A DNA stretch of 30,658 nucleotides from Endomicrobium sp. (GTDB lineage Bacteria > Elusimicrobiota > Endomicrobiia > Endomicrobiales > Endomicrobiaceae). Positions within the stretch are counted from its first letter, which is position 1, and each line of letters starts with the position of its first letter. Below the pieces are notes generated by a model. That model did not search any database. It was not told the origin of the DNA and was given only the letters and a program-made list of their open reading frames with translations. Positions 8,334 to 17,953 of the stretch are shown one piece after another. The stretch lies in the NCBI GenBank assembly GCA_031262135.1, contig JAISIG010000005.1, positions 1-30,658 of the forward strand, read 5' to 3'. The translations under genes and the position numbers were made by a program.

Positions 8334-8945
8334 TCATTTGTTCATAGTTATTATACCAATAGAAATAATAATTTTAAAGGCTTCTTCTACTGTATAATAT
8401 GTATATATTATATCTGTTTCTTTAAAAAATAATAAGAATCCAGTAGTAGGATTTGGAGTAGTTGGCATAAAAATAGATAAATATCGTTCCCCATGAATGT
8501 ATTGTTCTCCTGTCACAAAAGCTACACTATAAACTTTATTATTTGGATATGGAATAAAAACTACTTTTTTAAATTGATTACTTTTATCCTTGCAACAGAC
8601 AAATTTTATAAATTGTCTTGACGCTATATGCAATGTTCCTAAAATTGGAATTTTTCTAATTATGTATTCTATTGAGGTAACTATTTTATTCCCTACATTT
8701 GTCTTGACAATAATCCCTATAATAAATATAAATATAGTAGGAAGTATATAAGCAAGTAAACGAAAATGTGGAGATACAATACGTATATTTGGGTTAATCC
8801 AAAAAATATTCATTAGGTATAGACTGCAGTTTCTTAGCCATTTAACTAGAATATTTATAACAGTTAATATGGTAAGTATTGGAAAAACAACTATAATACC
8901 AGCTACTATGTTGGTTTTTAAAATATTATTGTATTTATTAATCAT
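8334..8945 (-). CDS. DUF502 family membrane protein
   Basis: A 203-residue inner-membrane protein of the DUF502 (LIKE-COV) family, found in many Desulfobacterota, other bacteria and plants; the bacterial role is not established. Two membrane helices are visible: IVAGIIVVFPILTILTVI (about 13-30) and an Ile/Phe-rich one at about 66-82 (LLAYILPTIFIFIIGIIV). The soluble part carries family hallmarks IPILGTLHIASRQF, FIPYPNNKVYSVAFVTGE and the C-terminal FMPTTPNPTTGFLLF. Length and motif order are normal and the frame is clean. It is divergent from PBP1A, with 85 bases between the two starts. Confidence 0.88.
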   Translation of the reverse strand: MINKYNNILKTNIVAGIIVVFPILTILTVINILVKWLRNCSLYLMNIFWINPNIRIVSPHFRLLAYILPTIFIFIIGIIVKTNVGNKIVTSIEYIIRKIPILGTLHIASRQFIKFVCCKDKSNQFKKVVFIPYPNNKVYSVAFVTGEQYIHGERYLSIFMPTTPNPTTGFLLFFKETDIIYTYYTVEEAFKIIISIGIITMNK

Positions 8946-9030
8946 AACGTATCATATGTAAATTAGATATATCAAATATTTACAATCATTATACATAAAT
9001 TTTATATATAATAAGATATTAATTGATTTT

Positions 9031-11061
9031 ATGTTGAAGAAAAACAGTTTTATAAAAATAGTAATCAGTTTATTTATTATAATATCAATATATATACTAA
9101 CTGAAGTATTAATGACAATAAATAAAAATTTGCCCTCTATAGAAAAATTGGCTTATTACGTTCCAAATTTATCTACCAAAATATATGATAGAAACAATAT
9201 TTTAATAGCAGAGATATTTAATGAGCGAAGATCCATTGTTGCAATACAAGACATACCAGATAATTTGATAAATGCTTTGATTTCTATTGAAGATAAAAAT
9301 TTTTTTAAACATTGTGGAATATCAATACAAGGATTACTTAGAGCATTATGTAAATTAATTTTAAAAAGAAAGATTGTAGAAGGTGGATCAACAATAACTC
9401 AACAACTTGTTAAAAGCTTGTTTTTAAATAGAGAACGGACTTTAACTAGAAAAATCAAAGAAATAATTTTGGCTATTAGACTTGAAAGATATTATTCTAA
9501 GAATGATATTTTACAACTATATCTGAATCAAGTATATTTTGGCAATAGAGCTTATGGGGTACAAGAAGCTTCAAGAGTATATTTTAATAAAGATGTAAAA
9601 AATCTCAATCTTGCAGAATGTGCAACCCTTGCTGCAATTCCTAAATCACCTAATTATTATAATCCTTTTAACAACCCTAAAGCAACATTATTACGTAGAA
9701 ATATTGTTTTATCTAGAATGAGAGCTCTAAACTATATTACAGAACAACAAGAAAAAATAGCTAATAGACAAGACTTGCTTAAATATATAAATGCATTCCA
9801 AGGCAATAATAAATATGGGCAATATATTATAGAAATTATCAGAGTATTCCTTGAACAAAAATATGGAAGAGATAAATTGTTTAACTCTGGGTTGTCTATT
9901 TATACTACTATAGATATAAAATCTCAAATCTTAGCTGAAACAATACTAAACGAATACTTATTAAAATTTGATAATAATCAAAAAATAAAATTTAGACCTC
10001 ACAAAGTTCAAGGGGCACTTATATCTATTGATGTTAATAATGGCGAGATAATAGCCATGGTTGGTGGCAGAAATTTCCAGGAATCACAATTTAATAGGGC
10101 AACCCAAGCAGCAAGACAAGCTGGATCATCCTTTAAACCATTTATATATGTAGCTGCTCTGGAACATGGATTGACTGCAGCTACCATATTGAATGATAGC
10201 CCTTTAATATTTATATATAATAATGGAAAGTGGAACTTTCTATCTAGAGATATTCATGTTTTAGATAAAATAGAATCAGAAAACTTAATTAAACACAATA
10301 AATTATGGATTCCAAAAAATTATAATAAGAAATATATAGGCCCTATCATCTTAAAGTTGGCTTTAGCATGGTCTATTAATACTTGTGCAGTTGAACTTAT
10401 TAACAGAATTACTCCTAATAAAGTCATCACTCTTGCAAAAAGATTAGGAATATCTACTAATTTAATTAATTCTTTAACTTTAGGATTAGGAGCTAGTGAT
10501 GTTATTTTACAAGAAGTTGTTTCAGCTTTTGCAATATTTGCTTCTGGAGGCATAAAAAGTAAACCTTATATAATACGAAAAATAGTTGATAGAGATGGAA
10601 AGATAATAGAACGTTGTTATACAAAACAAAGAAAAGTACTTTCAAAGAAGATATGTTTTATAATAACTGACATGCTAAAAGCAGTAATAGAAAAAGGCAG
10701 TGGATGGGATGCAAAAAGATTGCATAGACCATGTGCTGGAAAAACTGGAACGACAAATAATTCAACAGATGTTTGGTTTATAGGGTATACGCCACAACTT
10801 GTGACAGGGGTATGGATAGGTTATGATGACAGATCCTCCCTTGGAAAAAAAATTACTGGTGGAACTCTTGCATGTCCGATATGGACTGACTTTATGATAG
10901 GAGCTTTAGCAGATTATCCAATTGTTGATTTTAATAAACCTAAAAATATCGAAATGATATTGTTGGATATAAAAACAGGATTACCAATCATAAACAGTAA
11001 TAATAATAATCCATCATCATTGGAAGTATTTATAAAAGGAACTGCTCCAAAAGAAATTTAA
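9031..11061 (+). CDS. mrcA: Class A penicillin-binding protein 1A (bifunctional transglycosylase/transpeptidase)
   Basis: Polymerises lipid II into glycan strands and cross-links them at the outer face of the inner membrane. Its 676 residues show an N-terminal membrane anchor (about 8-30), the GT51 glycosyltransferase domain with catalytic E87 in EDKNFFKHCG and GGSTITQQLVK (118-128), then the transpeptidase domain with SSFK (S366 nucleophile, K369), SIN (448-450) and KTGT (571-574). It is shorter than E. coli PBP1a but all catalytic motifs are intact. Its presence argues that a peptidoglycan wall is still made, in contrast to the decaying lptB. It ends one base before the convergent rng gene. 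Confidence 0.95.
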   Translation: MLKKNSFIKIVISLFIIISIYILTEVLMTINKNLPSIEKLAYYVPNLSTKIYDRNNILIAEIFNERRSIVAIQDIPDNLINALISIEDKNFFKHCGISIQGLLRALCKLILKRKIVEGGSTITQQLVKSLFLNRERTLTRKIKEIILAIRLERYYSKNDILQLYLNQVYFGNRAYGVQEASRVYFNKDVKNLNLAECATLAAIPKSPNYYNPFNNPKATLLRRNIVLSRMRALNYITEQQEKIANRQDLLKYINAFQGNNKYGQYIIEIIRVFLEQKYGRDKLFNSGLSIYTTIDIKSQILAETILNEYLLKFDNNQKIKFRPHKVQGALISIDVNNGEIIAMVGGRNFQESQFNRATQAARQAGSSFKPFIYVAALEHGLTAATILNDSPLIFIYNNGKWNFLSRDIHVLDKIESENLIKHNKLWIPKNYNKKYIGPIILKLALAWSINTCAVELINRITPNKVITLAKRLGISTNLINSLTLGLGASDVILQEVVSAFAIFASGGIKSKPYIIRKIVDRDGKIIERCYTKQRKVLSKKICFIITDMLKAVIEKGSGWDAKRLHRPCAGKTGTTNNSTDVWFIGYTPQLVTGVWIGYDDRSSLGKKITGGTLACPIWTDFMIGALADYPIVDFNKPKNIEMILLDIKTGLPIINSNNNNPSSLEVFIKGTAPKEI

Positions 11062-11062
11062 A

Positions 11063-12250
11063 TTAAATAATCCCTATGCCTTTACATGTTGGACATATGT
11101 TATTTAAAATTGACACTAATGATTTAGTTTTCCTTTCTCTTGTCATTTCAATTAATCCTAAATGAGTTATAGGCCATATTTTTATTTTTGCTTTATCATC
11201 TTTGGTATATTTACGTAACATTTTAAATACTTTTACTCTATTCATTAAATTCTTCATATCAATAAAATCTATAATAATTATCCCTCCTATATTTCTTAAG
11301 CGTATTTGTTTTGCTATTTCTTTAGTTGCTTCAATATTTGTTTGAAGTGCAGTATCTTCTTGTACTAATTTAGATGTAAATTTCCCACTATTAACATCTA
11401 TAACAGATATAGATTCTAATTCTTCTATTATTAAATATCCTCCAGAACTAAGTTGTACTTTCTTTAAAGAAAGGTTGTTTATCGTTTGTTCAAGATTATA
11501 TGCTTTCAGTATTGGAATATTATTATCATATAAAATAACTTTCTCATAGCACTGTGATTTAAATAACTTTAAGTAGTTTAAAGTAGTTTTGAATATTTTT
11601 TTAGAATCTATATGTATAATTGATACATTATTAGAATAATAATCACGTATCACTTTAACAACAGTATTAAAGTCTTCATATAAGATATCAGGATATTGCA
11701 TTTTTTGAAATAGTTTAAATATTGATTGATAAAGATTAAATAAATATTTAAACTCATATTCTATTTCTTGCTCTTTAGCTTGAGCTGCATTCGTTCTAAC
11801 AATGATTTTGCCTTTCATAGATAAAACATTTTGTAATTCTAGTATTAAATCTATTAAGCGCTTTCTATTACTATTATCAATCTTTTTAGATATTTTAATT
11901 CCATTGGCAAAAGGCATATAGATTAAAGACTTTCCTGGAATAGCAATGTTTGTTGTAACTTTAGGACATTTAGAGCCTATAGCTTCTTTACATATTTGTA
12001 CTAATATATTTTGGCCTATGTTAACGTTATGCATTTTATTGATAGTCAAATATGCAGTTATATTATGCCCAAGATGAACAAAAGCAGCACCCAAAGCTGG
12101 TAAAATATTTTTTACTGTTCCCTTATAAATATTATTCAATATACTTTTATTGTCTATTAGTTCAAGAAAAAAATATTTTAAAACATTATTGTCAAGAACT
12201 GCTACTTTAATTTCATTATATGTAGCATTAACTATTATTTCTCTTTTCAC
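11063..12250 (-). CDS. rng: Ribonuclease G/E family endoribonuclease, minimal form
   Basis: Endonuclease that cuts AU-rich single-stranded RNA in rRNA maturation and mRNA decay. It has 395 residues: an S1-type RNA-binding domain (about 35-120), a middle RNase H-like/5'-sensor part, and a DNase I-like catalytic part with the two magnesium aspartates D285 (VIDVNSGKFT) and D328 (IIIIDFIDM), 43 residues apart as in E. coli RNase E. It stops just after the zinc-link motif CPTCKG (C386, C389), so the small C-terminal domain of RNase G is missing. The start is GTG with no obvious ribosome binding site. It lies 18 bases downstream of the fused radical SAM gene, a pairing common in clostridia and deltaproteobacteria. 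Confidence 0.92.
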   Translation of the reverse strand: MKREIIVNATYNEIKVAVLDNNVLKYFFLELIDNKSILNNIYKGTVKNILPALGAAFVHLGHNITAYLTINKMHNVNIGQNILVQICKEAIGSKCPKVTTNIAIPGKSLIYMPFANGIKISKKIDNSNRKRLIDLILELQNVLSMKGKIIVRTNAAQAKEQEIEYEFKYLFNLYQSIFKLFQKMQYPDILYEDFNTVVKVIRDYYSNNVSIIHIDSKKIFKTTLNYLKLFKSQCYEKVILYDNNIPILKAYNLEQTINNLSLKKVQLSSGGYLIIEELESISVIDVNSGKFTSKLVQEDTALQTNIEATKEIAKQIRLRNIGGIIIIDFIDMKNLMNRVKVFKMLRKYTKDDKAKIKIWPITHLGLIEMTRERKTKSLVSILNNICPTCKGIGII

Positions 12251-12268
12251 AGTTTTTATTAGATATAT

Positions 12269-14755
12269 TTATATAGTATATAATTCCCCACACTCTGTTT
12301 CAATAAATAAGTTACTTCGTTTTATATTAAATAGTAAATCATCATATCCAAGTATATTTAAAATAACCTTTGGCCTTAGAAATTTACCATTTATAAGTCG
12401 TACCTGTAATATTAAAATTTCATTTTCTTTTTTTAAATATTTAATTATTGGTTTAATATTTATTTTGATATTTTTATCATTAACAATTTGATCAACTACA
12501 ATTACTTCCTGCTTAAGTAAGTTAATAATTTTTTCTTGAGATATAACATTATTTCTATCATATATTTCATATTCTGCTACATTAATTAAATTATTAATAC
12601 TTGGAAATACTAATGGTACAACTTGCACTTTAATAATTTTCATTCCATACGGCAATACTTTTGAGAAAGATTTTTTAAAATTACAAATACTAATCTTTTT
12701 AGTTAAATATATATCCATATATTCACTACAACTTTCATATCCAAGAGGCAGTGGTGGGCCATAAGATGATTTTACTTTTGGACTAAATCCACCAGTAAAT
12801 GCTATAGGTAATCCTGACATTCTAGCTAATCGCCTGAGCAAAGTTACTTGATCTAAATGAGAAATAAATTTTATAGGACCAATTTTTGAAAAACATAATT
12901 GGTATCTCATCATAGGTTCTTCGGGATGGTATTGCATATTATTTACTACAACAATACTTTTATTATAATAATGATCATTAAACGAAGGATTATAAGTAGA
13001 ATTTTGTCTTATATTGCAACTATTTTGATATTCCTTAAATAATGCTTCTTTTGGCACTCCAAAAAATAAATGATCCCATGGGAAAATTGTATTATAGTCC
13101 CTTTGTTTGTATAAATCTAAAGATAAATTGATATTATGTTTAATTAATATTTTATCCCATACAGTCAGTGAAAAATCATCTAGACAGTGATTAAATCTTA
13201 CTCCTTGTTGCCATGCTTCATAAATAATTTGTGATAATTTTCTATTACCTCTTGCTATTAATGCTTCAATAATACTTGCTTTATAATTATGTATTCGTAC
13301 TTTTTTTGTATACGGAGAAAGGATTTTTTTAATTAAAATTATTTTTCGTTGTAGCTCTTCAAGTGTATTCATTTCTACCCATTGGAATGGAGTTTGTGCT
13401 TTTGGAATAAAAGGAGAAACTGTTACATTAAAATTTAGAGTTTTTGCTTGTTTTTTAATGATTTTTAACAATTCGCCTATCTTGAGAATGTCATCATCAG
13501 TTTCCGTAGGGAGTCCTATCATAAAGTAAAGTTTTATTACTTTCCATCCCATTTCATGCGCTGTTAAAATAGTTTTAATAATTTGACTATCGGAAATATA
13601 TTTTCCTATAACATTCCGTAATCTTTCAGTTCCTGCCTCAGGAGCAAGTGTTAATGTTGGTTTCTTAAATGAGTGTTGGTTAACGTATTTTAAAATTCTT
13701 AACACTTTCGTATTACATCTTAATGATGGTAAGGCAATGTTCCAACAATAATGTGAGCTAAGAAATAACTGTCTTGTACGGATTAGTAACTCTTCAAATT
13801 CTTGATAATCACTGCAGGATAATGATGAAAAAGTAATATTTTCAAATCCCATATTAATATTACTTTTAACAATATCTAGGATTGCATTAATAGATCGTTG
13901 TCTCCATGGATAGTAATATTTTGATGCCTGACAAAATCTACATTTCCCTAAACATCCACGTGCAATTTCAATAATCATTCTATTATGAATAATGTCCATA
14001 AAGGGTAATATTTTTTTCTTAGGGATATATATATTATCTAAGTCAGAAATACGCTTTTTGATAATTGTTTTTGGTGTATTCAATATTGAACAAATAGATG
14101 TGATACTGTTAATTGAACTATTACCATATGTTACCTTATACAAAGAAGGAACATAAACTCCTGCTATATTAGCTAATAGTTTTAACCTATCCCTTTTTGA
14201 TCGAGTACAATACTTTATATTTTTATACATTGTTAGTATATCTTCTATTACTTCTTCTCCGTCTCCCAATACAAATAAATCAAAAAAGTCACAAAATGGT
14301 TCTGGATTTGTTAGTGCAGGTCCTCCAGCTATTACTAATGGCTCATAATCTTTCCTATCTTTTGCAAAAATGTTGATATTAGATAAACTAAGAATGTTTA
14401 TAATATTTGTAACTACAAGTTCATACTGAATTGTAAAACCTATAATATCAAATTTGTTTAAAGGGGTTTTGGACTCTAATGAAAATAATTGTATATGATG
14501 TTGCTTTAACATAAGCTCCATGTCTTCCCCTGGAGCAAAAACTCGTTCACATCTAGCAAGTCGTTTTTCATTAATTAAATGATAAAGGATTTCAATCCCT
14601 AAATTTGATGCTCCAATTTCGTAAAGTTCAGGGTAACACAATACTATTGATAACTCAATATCATTTTTATTATTGTGATAAGAATTAATTTCTCCATTAA
14701 TATATCTTGCTGGTTTTTGAACAGAATTTAGGATTCTATCTATATTGATTAACAT
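12269..14755 (-). CDS. Fused radical SAM protein (TIGR03960 type) with C-terminal DUF2344 domain
   Basis: A conserved protein of unknown substrate, 828 residues from the chosen start. The N-terminal part resembles a cobalamin-binding-like domain, then comes the radical SAM core with CLGKCRFC (C268, C272, C275), followed by an ASKYYYPWR segment. Later landmarks are LAPEAGTERLRNVIGK and YFMIGLPTETDDDI. The last 200 or so residues form the DUF2344 (TIGR03936) domain with FSKIGPIKFISHLDQ and a conserved GFSPKVKSSYGPPLPLG stretch. The frame extends ten codons upstream to TTG, but ATG at 14755 has GGAAG nine bases upstream and opens with the family-like N-terminus. Association with RNase G suggests an RNA- or ribosome-related role; this is inference from neighbourhood. 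Confidence 0.9.
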   Translation of the reverse strand: MLINIDRILNSVQKPARYINGEINSYHNNKNDIELSIVLCYPELYEIGASNLGIEILYHLINEKRLARCERVFAPGEDMELMLKQHHIQLFSLESKTPLNKFDIIGFTIQYELVVTNIINILSLSNINIFAKDRKDYEPLVIAGGPALTNPEPFCDFFDLFVLGDGEEVIEDILTMYKNIKYCTRSKRDRLKLLANIAGVYVPSLYKVTYGNSSINSITSICSILNTPKTIIKKRISDLDNIYIPKKKILPFMDIIHNRMIIEIARGCLGKCRFCQASKYYYPWRQRSINAILDIVKSNINMGFENITFSSLSCSDYQEFEELLIRTRQLFLSSHYCWNIALPSLRCNTKVLRILKYVNQHSFKKPTLTLAPEAGTERLRNVIGKYISDSQIIKTILTAHEMGWKVIKLYFMIGLPTETDDDILKIGELLKIIKKQAKTLNFNVTVSPFIPKAQTPFQWVEMNTLEELQRKIILIKKILSPYTKKVRIHNYKASIIEALIARGNRKLSQIIYEAWQQGVRFNHCLDDFSLTVWDKILIKHNINLSLDLYKQRDYNTIFPWDHLFFGVPKEALFKEYQNSCNIRQNSTYNPSFNDHYYNKSIVVVNNMQYHPEEPMMRYQLCFSKIGPIKFISHLDQVTLLRRLARMSGLPIAFTGGFSPKVKSSYGPPLPLGYESCSEYMDIYLTKKISICNFKKSFSKVLPYGMKIIKVQVVPLVFPSINNLINVAEYEIYDRNNVISQEKIINLLKQEVIVVDQIVNDKNIKINIKPIIKYLKKENEILILQVRLINGKFLRPKVILNILGYDDLLFNIKRSNLFIETECGELYTI

Positions 14756-14805
14756 ATTGTTTTTCTTCCATAATTTATTATGCAAAATAATAAATTTAGT
14801 TTAAT

Positions 14806-15747
14806 TTATAATGGATATAGGCTCAACCATTCTTGTTTTTTCAAAAATTTCCATTTTTGATCAACGTTTTTTTGAATTAACTCAATAATGTATTTATTTT
14901 CTTCCTTTAAAAGATGTTTAAACCTTCCCTGTTTTTTTAAAAATTCTATTACTGGTTTTTTAGGTTGTGGCTTAATATTTATCCTATAATTTCCATTTTC
15001 TACCTCATAAGCAGGCCATACACATGTTTCCACTGCAAGCCTTCCTATATCCATTGTGTCTTCTGGAGGATAGCCCCAACCTAGTCTACATGGGGTTAAA
15101 ACATTAATAAAAGAAGGCCCATTTATTTCTAAAGCTTTTTGTACTTTCTGGATTAAATCTTTCCAATTGCCAACATAACTTTGTGCTACATATGGAATGT
15201 TATGAGCTATCATAATTTGAGTTAAATCCTTCTTGTCTTCTTTTTTCCCTTGATAAATTTTACCTACAGGAGCAGTAGTTGTTCTTGCTCCAAAAGGCGT
15301 AAGCCCTGACCTTTGAACTCCAGTATTCATATACGCTTCATTATTATAACATACATAGAGTATTTTATGGCCTCTTTCCATAGCTCCTGATAAAGCTTGT
15401 AATCCTATATCTGCAGTGCCTCCATCGCCACCAAAAGCTATAAATACTATGTCATCTGTGATTTTCCCTTTTTCTTTTAATTGATTATAGGCCACTTCAA
15501 GACCACTGCACGTTGCTGCTGCATTTTCAAATGCACTATGTATAAATGAATCTTTCCAAGCTGTATAAGGGAAAATTGTAGTAGATACTTCTAAACACCC
15601 AGTAGCGCTTGTGACAACTACATGTTTATCCCCAGCTGCTATTAGAACTTGTCTAGCAACTATAGCAGCTCCACATCCTGCGCATAATCTATGCCCTCCA
15701 GTTAAGTGTTCTCTGGTTTTACTTAATGTTTGTAGATTTATTATCAT
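14806..15747 (-). CDS. porB: 2-oxoacid (probably pyruvate):ferredoxin oxidoreductase, beta subunit
   Basis: Thiamine-diphosphate subunit of the CoA-acylating, ferredoxin-reducing oxidoreductase. It is 313 residues long. The thiamine-binding motif GDGGTADIG (108-116) is followed by NNEAYMNTG (135-143). The cysteines that hold the proximal [4Fe-4S] cluster are visible as C22 and C25 (LCAGCG), C51 (TGCLEV) and C220 (LTPCRLGW). A ribosome binding site (GGAG, about eight bases upstream) supports the ATG. It is the last gene of the porC-porD-porA-porB group. Pyruvate is the likeliest substrate; 2-oxoisovalerate enzymes share this architecture and cannot be excluded from sequence alone. Confidence 0.93.
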   Translation of the reverse strand: MIINLQTLSKTREHLTGGHRLCAGCGAAIVARQVLIAAGDKHVVVTSATGCLEVSTTIFPYTAWKDSFIHSAFENAAATCSGLEVAYNQLKEKGKITDDIVFIAFGGDGGTADIGLQALSGAMERGHKILYVCYNNEAYMNTGVQRSGLTPFGARTTTAPVGKIYQGKKEDKKDLTQIMIAHNIPYVAQSYVGNWKDLIQKVQKALEINGPSFINVLTPCRLGWGYPPEDTMDIGRLAVETCVWPAYEVENGNYRINIKPQPKKPVIEFLKKQGRFKHLLKEENKYIIELIQKNVDQKWKFLKKQEWLSLYPL

Positions 15748-15766
15748 TAATGTTGCTCCATGTACT

Positions 15767-16969
15767 TTATTTTCTTAAGTTAATATAGTTAATTTTGTTA
15801 TATTGTTCTTCTTTGTCTAATAGAATTTTATTTAATGTATTATAAATACTTTTAATGTGCTCGATATTGATATCTCTGCCTCCTAAGCCATAAATATAAT
15901 TTATAACTTTAGGTGTAGTAATCCCCTCTGAATACAGAGCAGAAACAACGTCAGAATAAAGTGGGGCAAAGGCTCCTGAACATGAATCTACTCTATCTAA
16001 TACAGCAATAGCTTTTATATGTGCTAAATCTTTAATTATATATTCTCTTGGAAATGGTCTATACACTCTTACCTTGAGTAATCCAACTTTAAGATTTTTA
16101 GATCTTAACTCATTAATTGCCATTTTAACAATACCAGCAGCAGATCCAATGATAATTATTCCTAGTTCTGCATCATCCAACTTATACTTTTCATATAAAT
16201 GATATTCATGTCCAAAAATATTGTTAAAATCATTAGCTATTTGAAGTATTGTTTTGTTAGCATGAGACATCGCTTGAGCTACTTGATATCTATGTTCAAA
16301 ATAATAATCTTGTAAATCTAATGAACCTAAAGTATATGGATGTTTTATATCTAAAAGATATCTTGTTGGTTTATACTCTCCAATAAATAGTTTTACTGCA
16401 TTATCATTATAAATTTCTGCTATTTCCATACAATGAGAAATGATAAACCCATCCATAGCTACAAGTACAGGTAATTGTGTTTTTTCAGCTATGTTAATTG
16501 CTTGAATAATATTATCATATACCTCTTGAACATTTTCAGAATAGATTTGTATCCATCCTGAATCTCTAGCCCCCATTGTATCAGAATGATCTCCATGAAT
16601 ATTTATAGGAGCTGCAATAGCTCTATTCACCTCCACCATAACTATAGGTAATCTTAAGCCTGAAGCAATGTATAACATTTCCCACATAAAACACAATCCT
16701 TGTGAAGAAGTTCCAGTCATAGCTCTTACCCCAGCAGCAGAAGCAGCTATTGTAGCAGACATTGCTGAATGTTCGCTTTCAACTGCAATATATTTAGTTT
16801 TTACAATTCCATCTGATACAAATTGTGAAAAGATTTGCACTATTTCAGTAGCAGGAGTAATAGGATATGCAGCTACAACATCTGGTTCTATTTGGCGCAT
16901 TGCTTCTGCTGCAATTTCATTCCCAGTTTTAGCAACGATTGTCCCTCTACTGGAGATAGGTTTAATCAT
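15767..16969 (-). CDS. porA: 2-oxoacid (probably pyruvate):ferredoxin oxidoreductase, alpha subunit
   Basis: Alpha subunit of the four-subunit enzyme, completing the thiamine-diphosphate active site and the transketolase-like domain that binds substrate. It shows the typical opening with GNEIAAEAMRQ and AAYPITPATEIVQ, then KYIAVESEHSAMSA and GTSSQGLCFMWEML, and a C-terminal domain with VGLLKVRVYRPFPRE. A longer frame begins at a GTG (16978) that overlaps the Shine-Dalgarno AAGGAG; the ATG at 16969 has this site at eight bases and is therefore chosen, giving 400 residues. It lies 19 bases upstream of porB and 20 bases downstream of porD. Confidence 0.93.
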   Translation of the reverse strand: MIKPISSRGTIVAKTGNEIAAEAMRQIEPDVVAAYPITPATEIVQIFSQFVSDGIVKTKYIAVESEHSAMSATIAASAAGVRAMTGTSSQGLCFMWEMLYIASGLRLPIVMVEVNRAIAAPINIHGDHSDTMGARDSGWIQIYSENVQEVYDNIIQAINIAEKTQLPVLVAMDGFIISHCMEIAEIYNDNAVKLFIGEYKPTRYLLDIKHPYTLGSLDLQDYYFEHRYQVAQAMSHANKTILQIANDFNNIFGHEYHLYEKYKLDDAELGIIIIGSAAGIVKMAINELRSKNLKVGLLKVRVYRPFPREYIIKDLAHIKAIAVLDRVDSCSGAFAPLYSDVVSALYSEGITTPKVINYIYGLGGRDINIEHIKSIYNTLNKILLDKEEQYNKINYINLRK

Positions 16970-16989
16970 ATATTTCACTCCTTAGAAAT

Positions 16990-17304
16990 TTATTTTATTT
17001 CTTCTTCCATAATTATTGCATTAAGTTTACATTCCTTAGCACATATACCACAGCCTTTGCAATATTTGTAATCTATTCCATTTATAATGTTTTGTTTGAT
17101 ATCTGATATAGTAAGTTTTATGGATGAATCTGGACAATAAATCCAACAAGTTAAACAATTAATACATTTTTTACTATTCCATATTGGTTTCTTTACTCTC
17201 CAATCTCCAGTATAGAATTTTGATGCAGTTCCAGCTTCAACAATATCACCAATAGGTAAGGTAGTTGCTGTATATATATATTTTTTATCATCATTTTTAT
17301 TCAC
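16990..17304 (-). CDS. porD: 2-oxoacid:ferredoxin oxidoreductase, delta (ferredoxin-like) subunit
   Basis: A 104-residue 2[4Fe-4S] subunit that carries electrons from the thiamine site to external ferredoxin. Both cluster motifs are complete: CINCLTCWIYCP and CKGCGICAKECK. The start is GTG at 17304, with AAGGAG and a spacer of about nine bases, which is stronger than any alternative downstream. The approximately 40 residues before the first cluster motif are usual for PorD/VorD. It lies between porC and porA, 20 or so bases from each, so the four subunits are probably translated from one transcript. Confidence 0.93.
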   Translation of the reverse strand: MNKNDDKKYIYTATTLPIGDIVEAGTASKFYTGDWRVKKPIWNSKKCINCLTCWIYCPDSSIKLTISDIKQNIINGIDYKYCKGCGICAKECKLNAIIMEEEIK

Positions 17305-17325
17305 TTGTTTATACTCCTTGATGTA

Positions 17326-17916
17326 TTATCTTGATACTTCATTAAAAGCACTACTTATAGCATTTAAATTACCATGTATAACTTCTGTTTTATTTCTAAA
17401 TTTTTCTAATAATTTTTTCTCAACGCTATTCAATGCTTGATTAAGATTTATATTCCCTATAATTTTTAGTAAAGCTCCAAGCATAGGCGCATTAGGAATA
17501 TATTTACCTATCGTTTTTAGAGAAATTTCACGTGCATTGACTACATAAACATTATTTTTATTAATATTTAACTTAAGTGCTATATCAGTTACACTTAGAG
17601 AAGTATTAATAATAATCTTACTATTGATTGTAAATCCATTAATAATTATATTATAATCTTCTAGTAAAGATGGATCTAATACTACAATATAGTCTGGAGA
17701 AGTAATACTAGAATGAATTGTTATAACTTGTCGACTAATTCGATTGAATGCTTGTACCGGTGCACCCATTCTTTCAGGACCATATTCAGGAAAAGCTTGA
17801 ACATAATAGTTTCCCGTTCGTAGCATAATTTCAGCAAACAGAAGTGAAGCAGTTTTTGCTCCTTGCCCTCCACGGCCATGCCAACGAATTTCAGTTATTG
17901 TATCATTTATTGCCAT
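17326..17916 (-). CDS. porC: 2-oxoacid:ferredoxin oxidoreductase, gamma subunit
   Basis: Gamma subunit of the four-subunit oxidoreductase, which binds coenzyme A in related enzymes. At 196 residues it is normal. The family opening EIRWHGRGGQGAKTAS (about 9-24) is followed by a QAFPEYGPERMGAPVQAF segment (about 40-57). A strong ribosome binding site (AGGAGGG) precedes the ATG. It is the first gene of the por cluster and begins 37 bases after the end of dnaX. The separate gamma, delta, alpha and beta genes are the archaeal-type arrangement, also found in many strict anaerobic bacteria, in contrast to the single-chain enzyme of Desulfovibrio. Confidence 0.93.
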   Translation of the reverse strand: MAINDTITEIRWHGRGGQGAKTASLLFAEIMLRTGNYYVQAFPEYGPERMGAPVQAFNRISRQVITIHSSITSPDYIVVLDPSLLEDYNIIINGFTINSKIIINTSLSVTDIALKLNINKNNVYVVNAREISLKTIGKYIPNAPMLGALLKIIGNINLNQALNSVEKKLLEKFRNKTEVIHGNLNAISSAFNEVSR

Positions 17917-17953
17917 TATTGTTTTGCCCTCCTAACATAATTTAAATTTAAAT

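Noticed and set aside
16835..17071. Plus-strand open frames across porA/porD
   Set aside because: They are antisense shadows of genes with clear family matches and ribosome binding sites on the minus strand.
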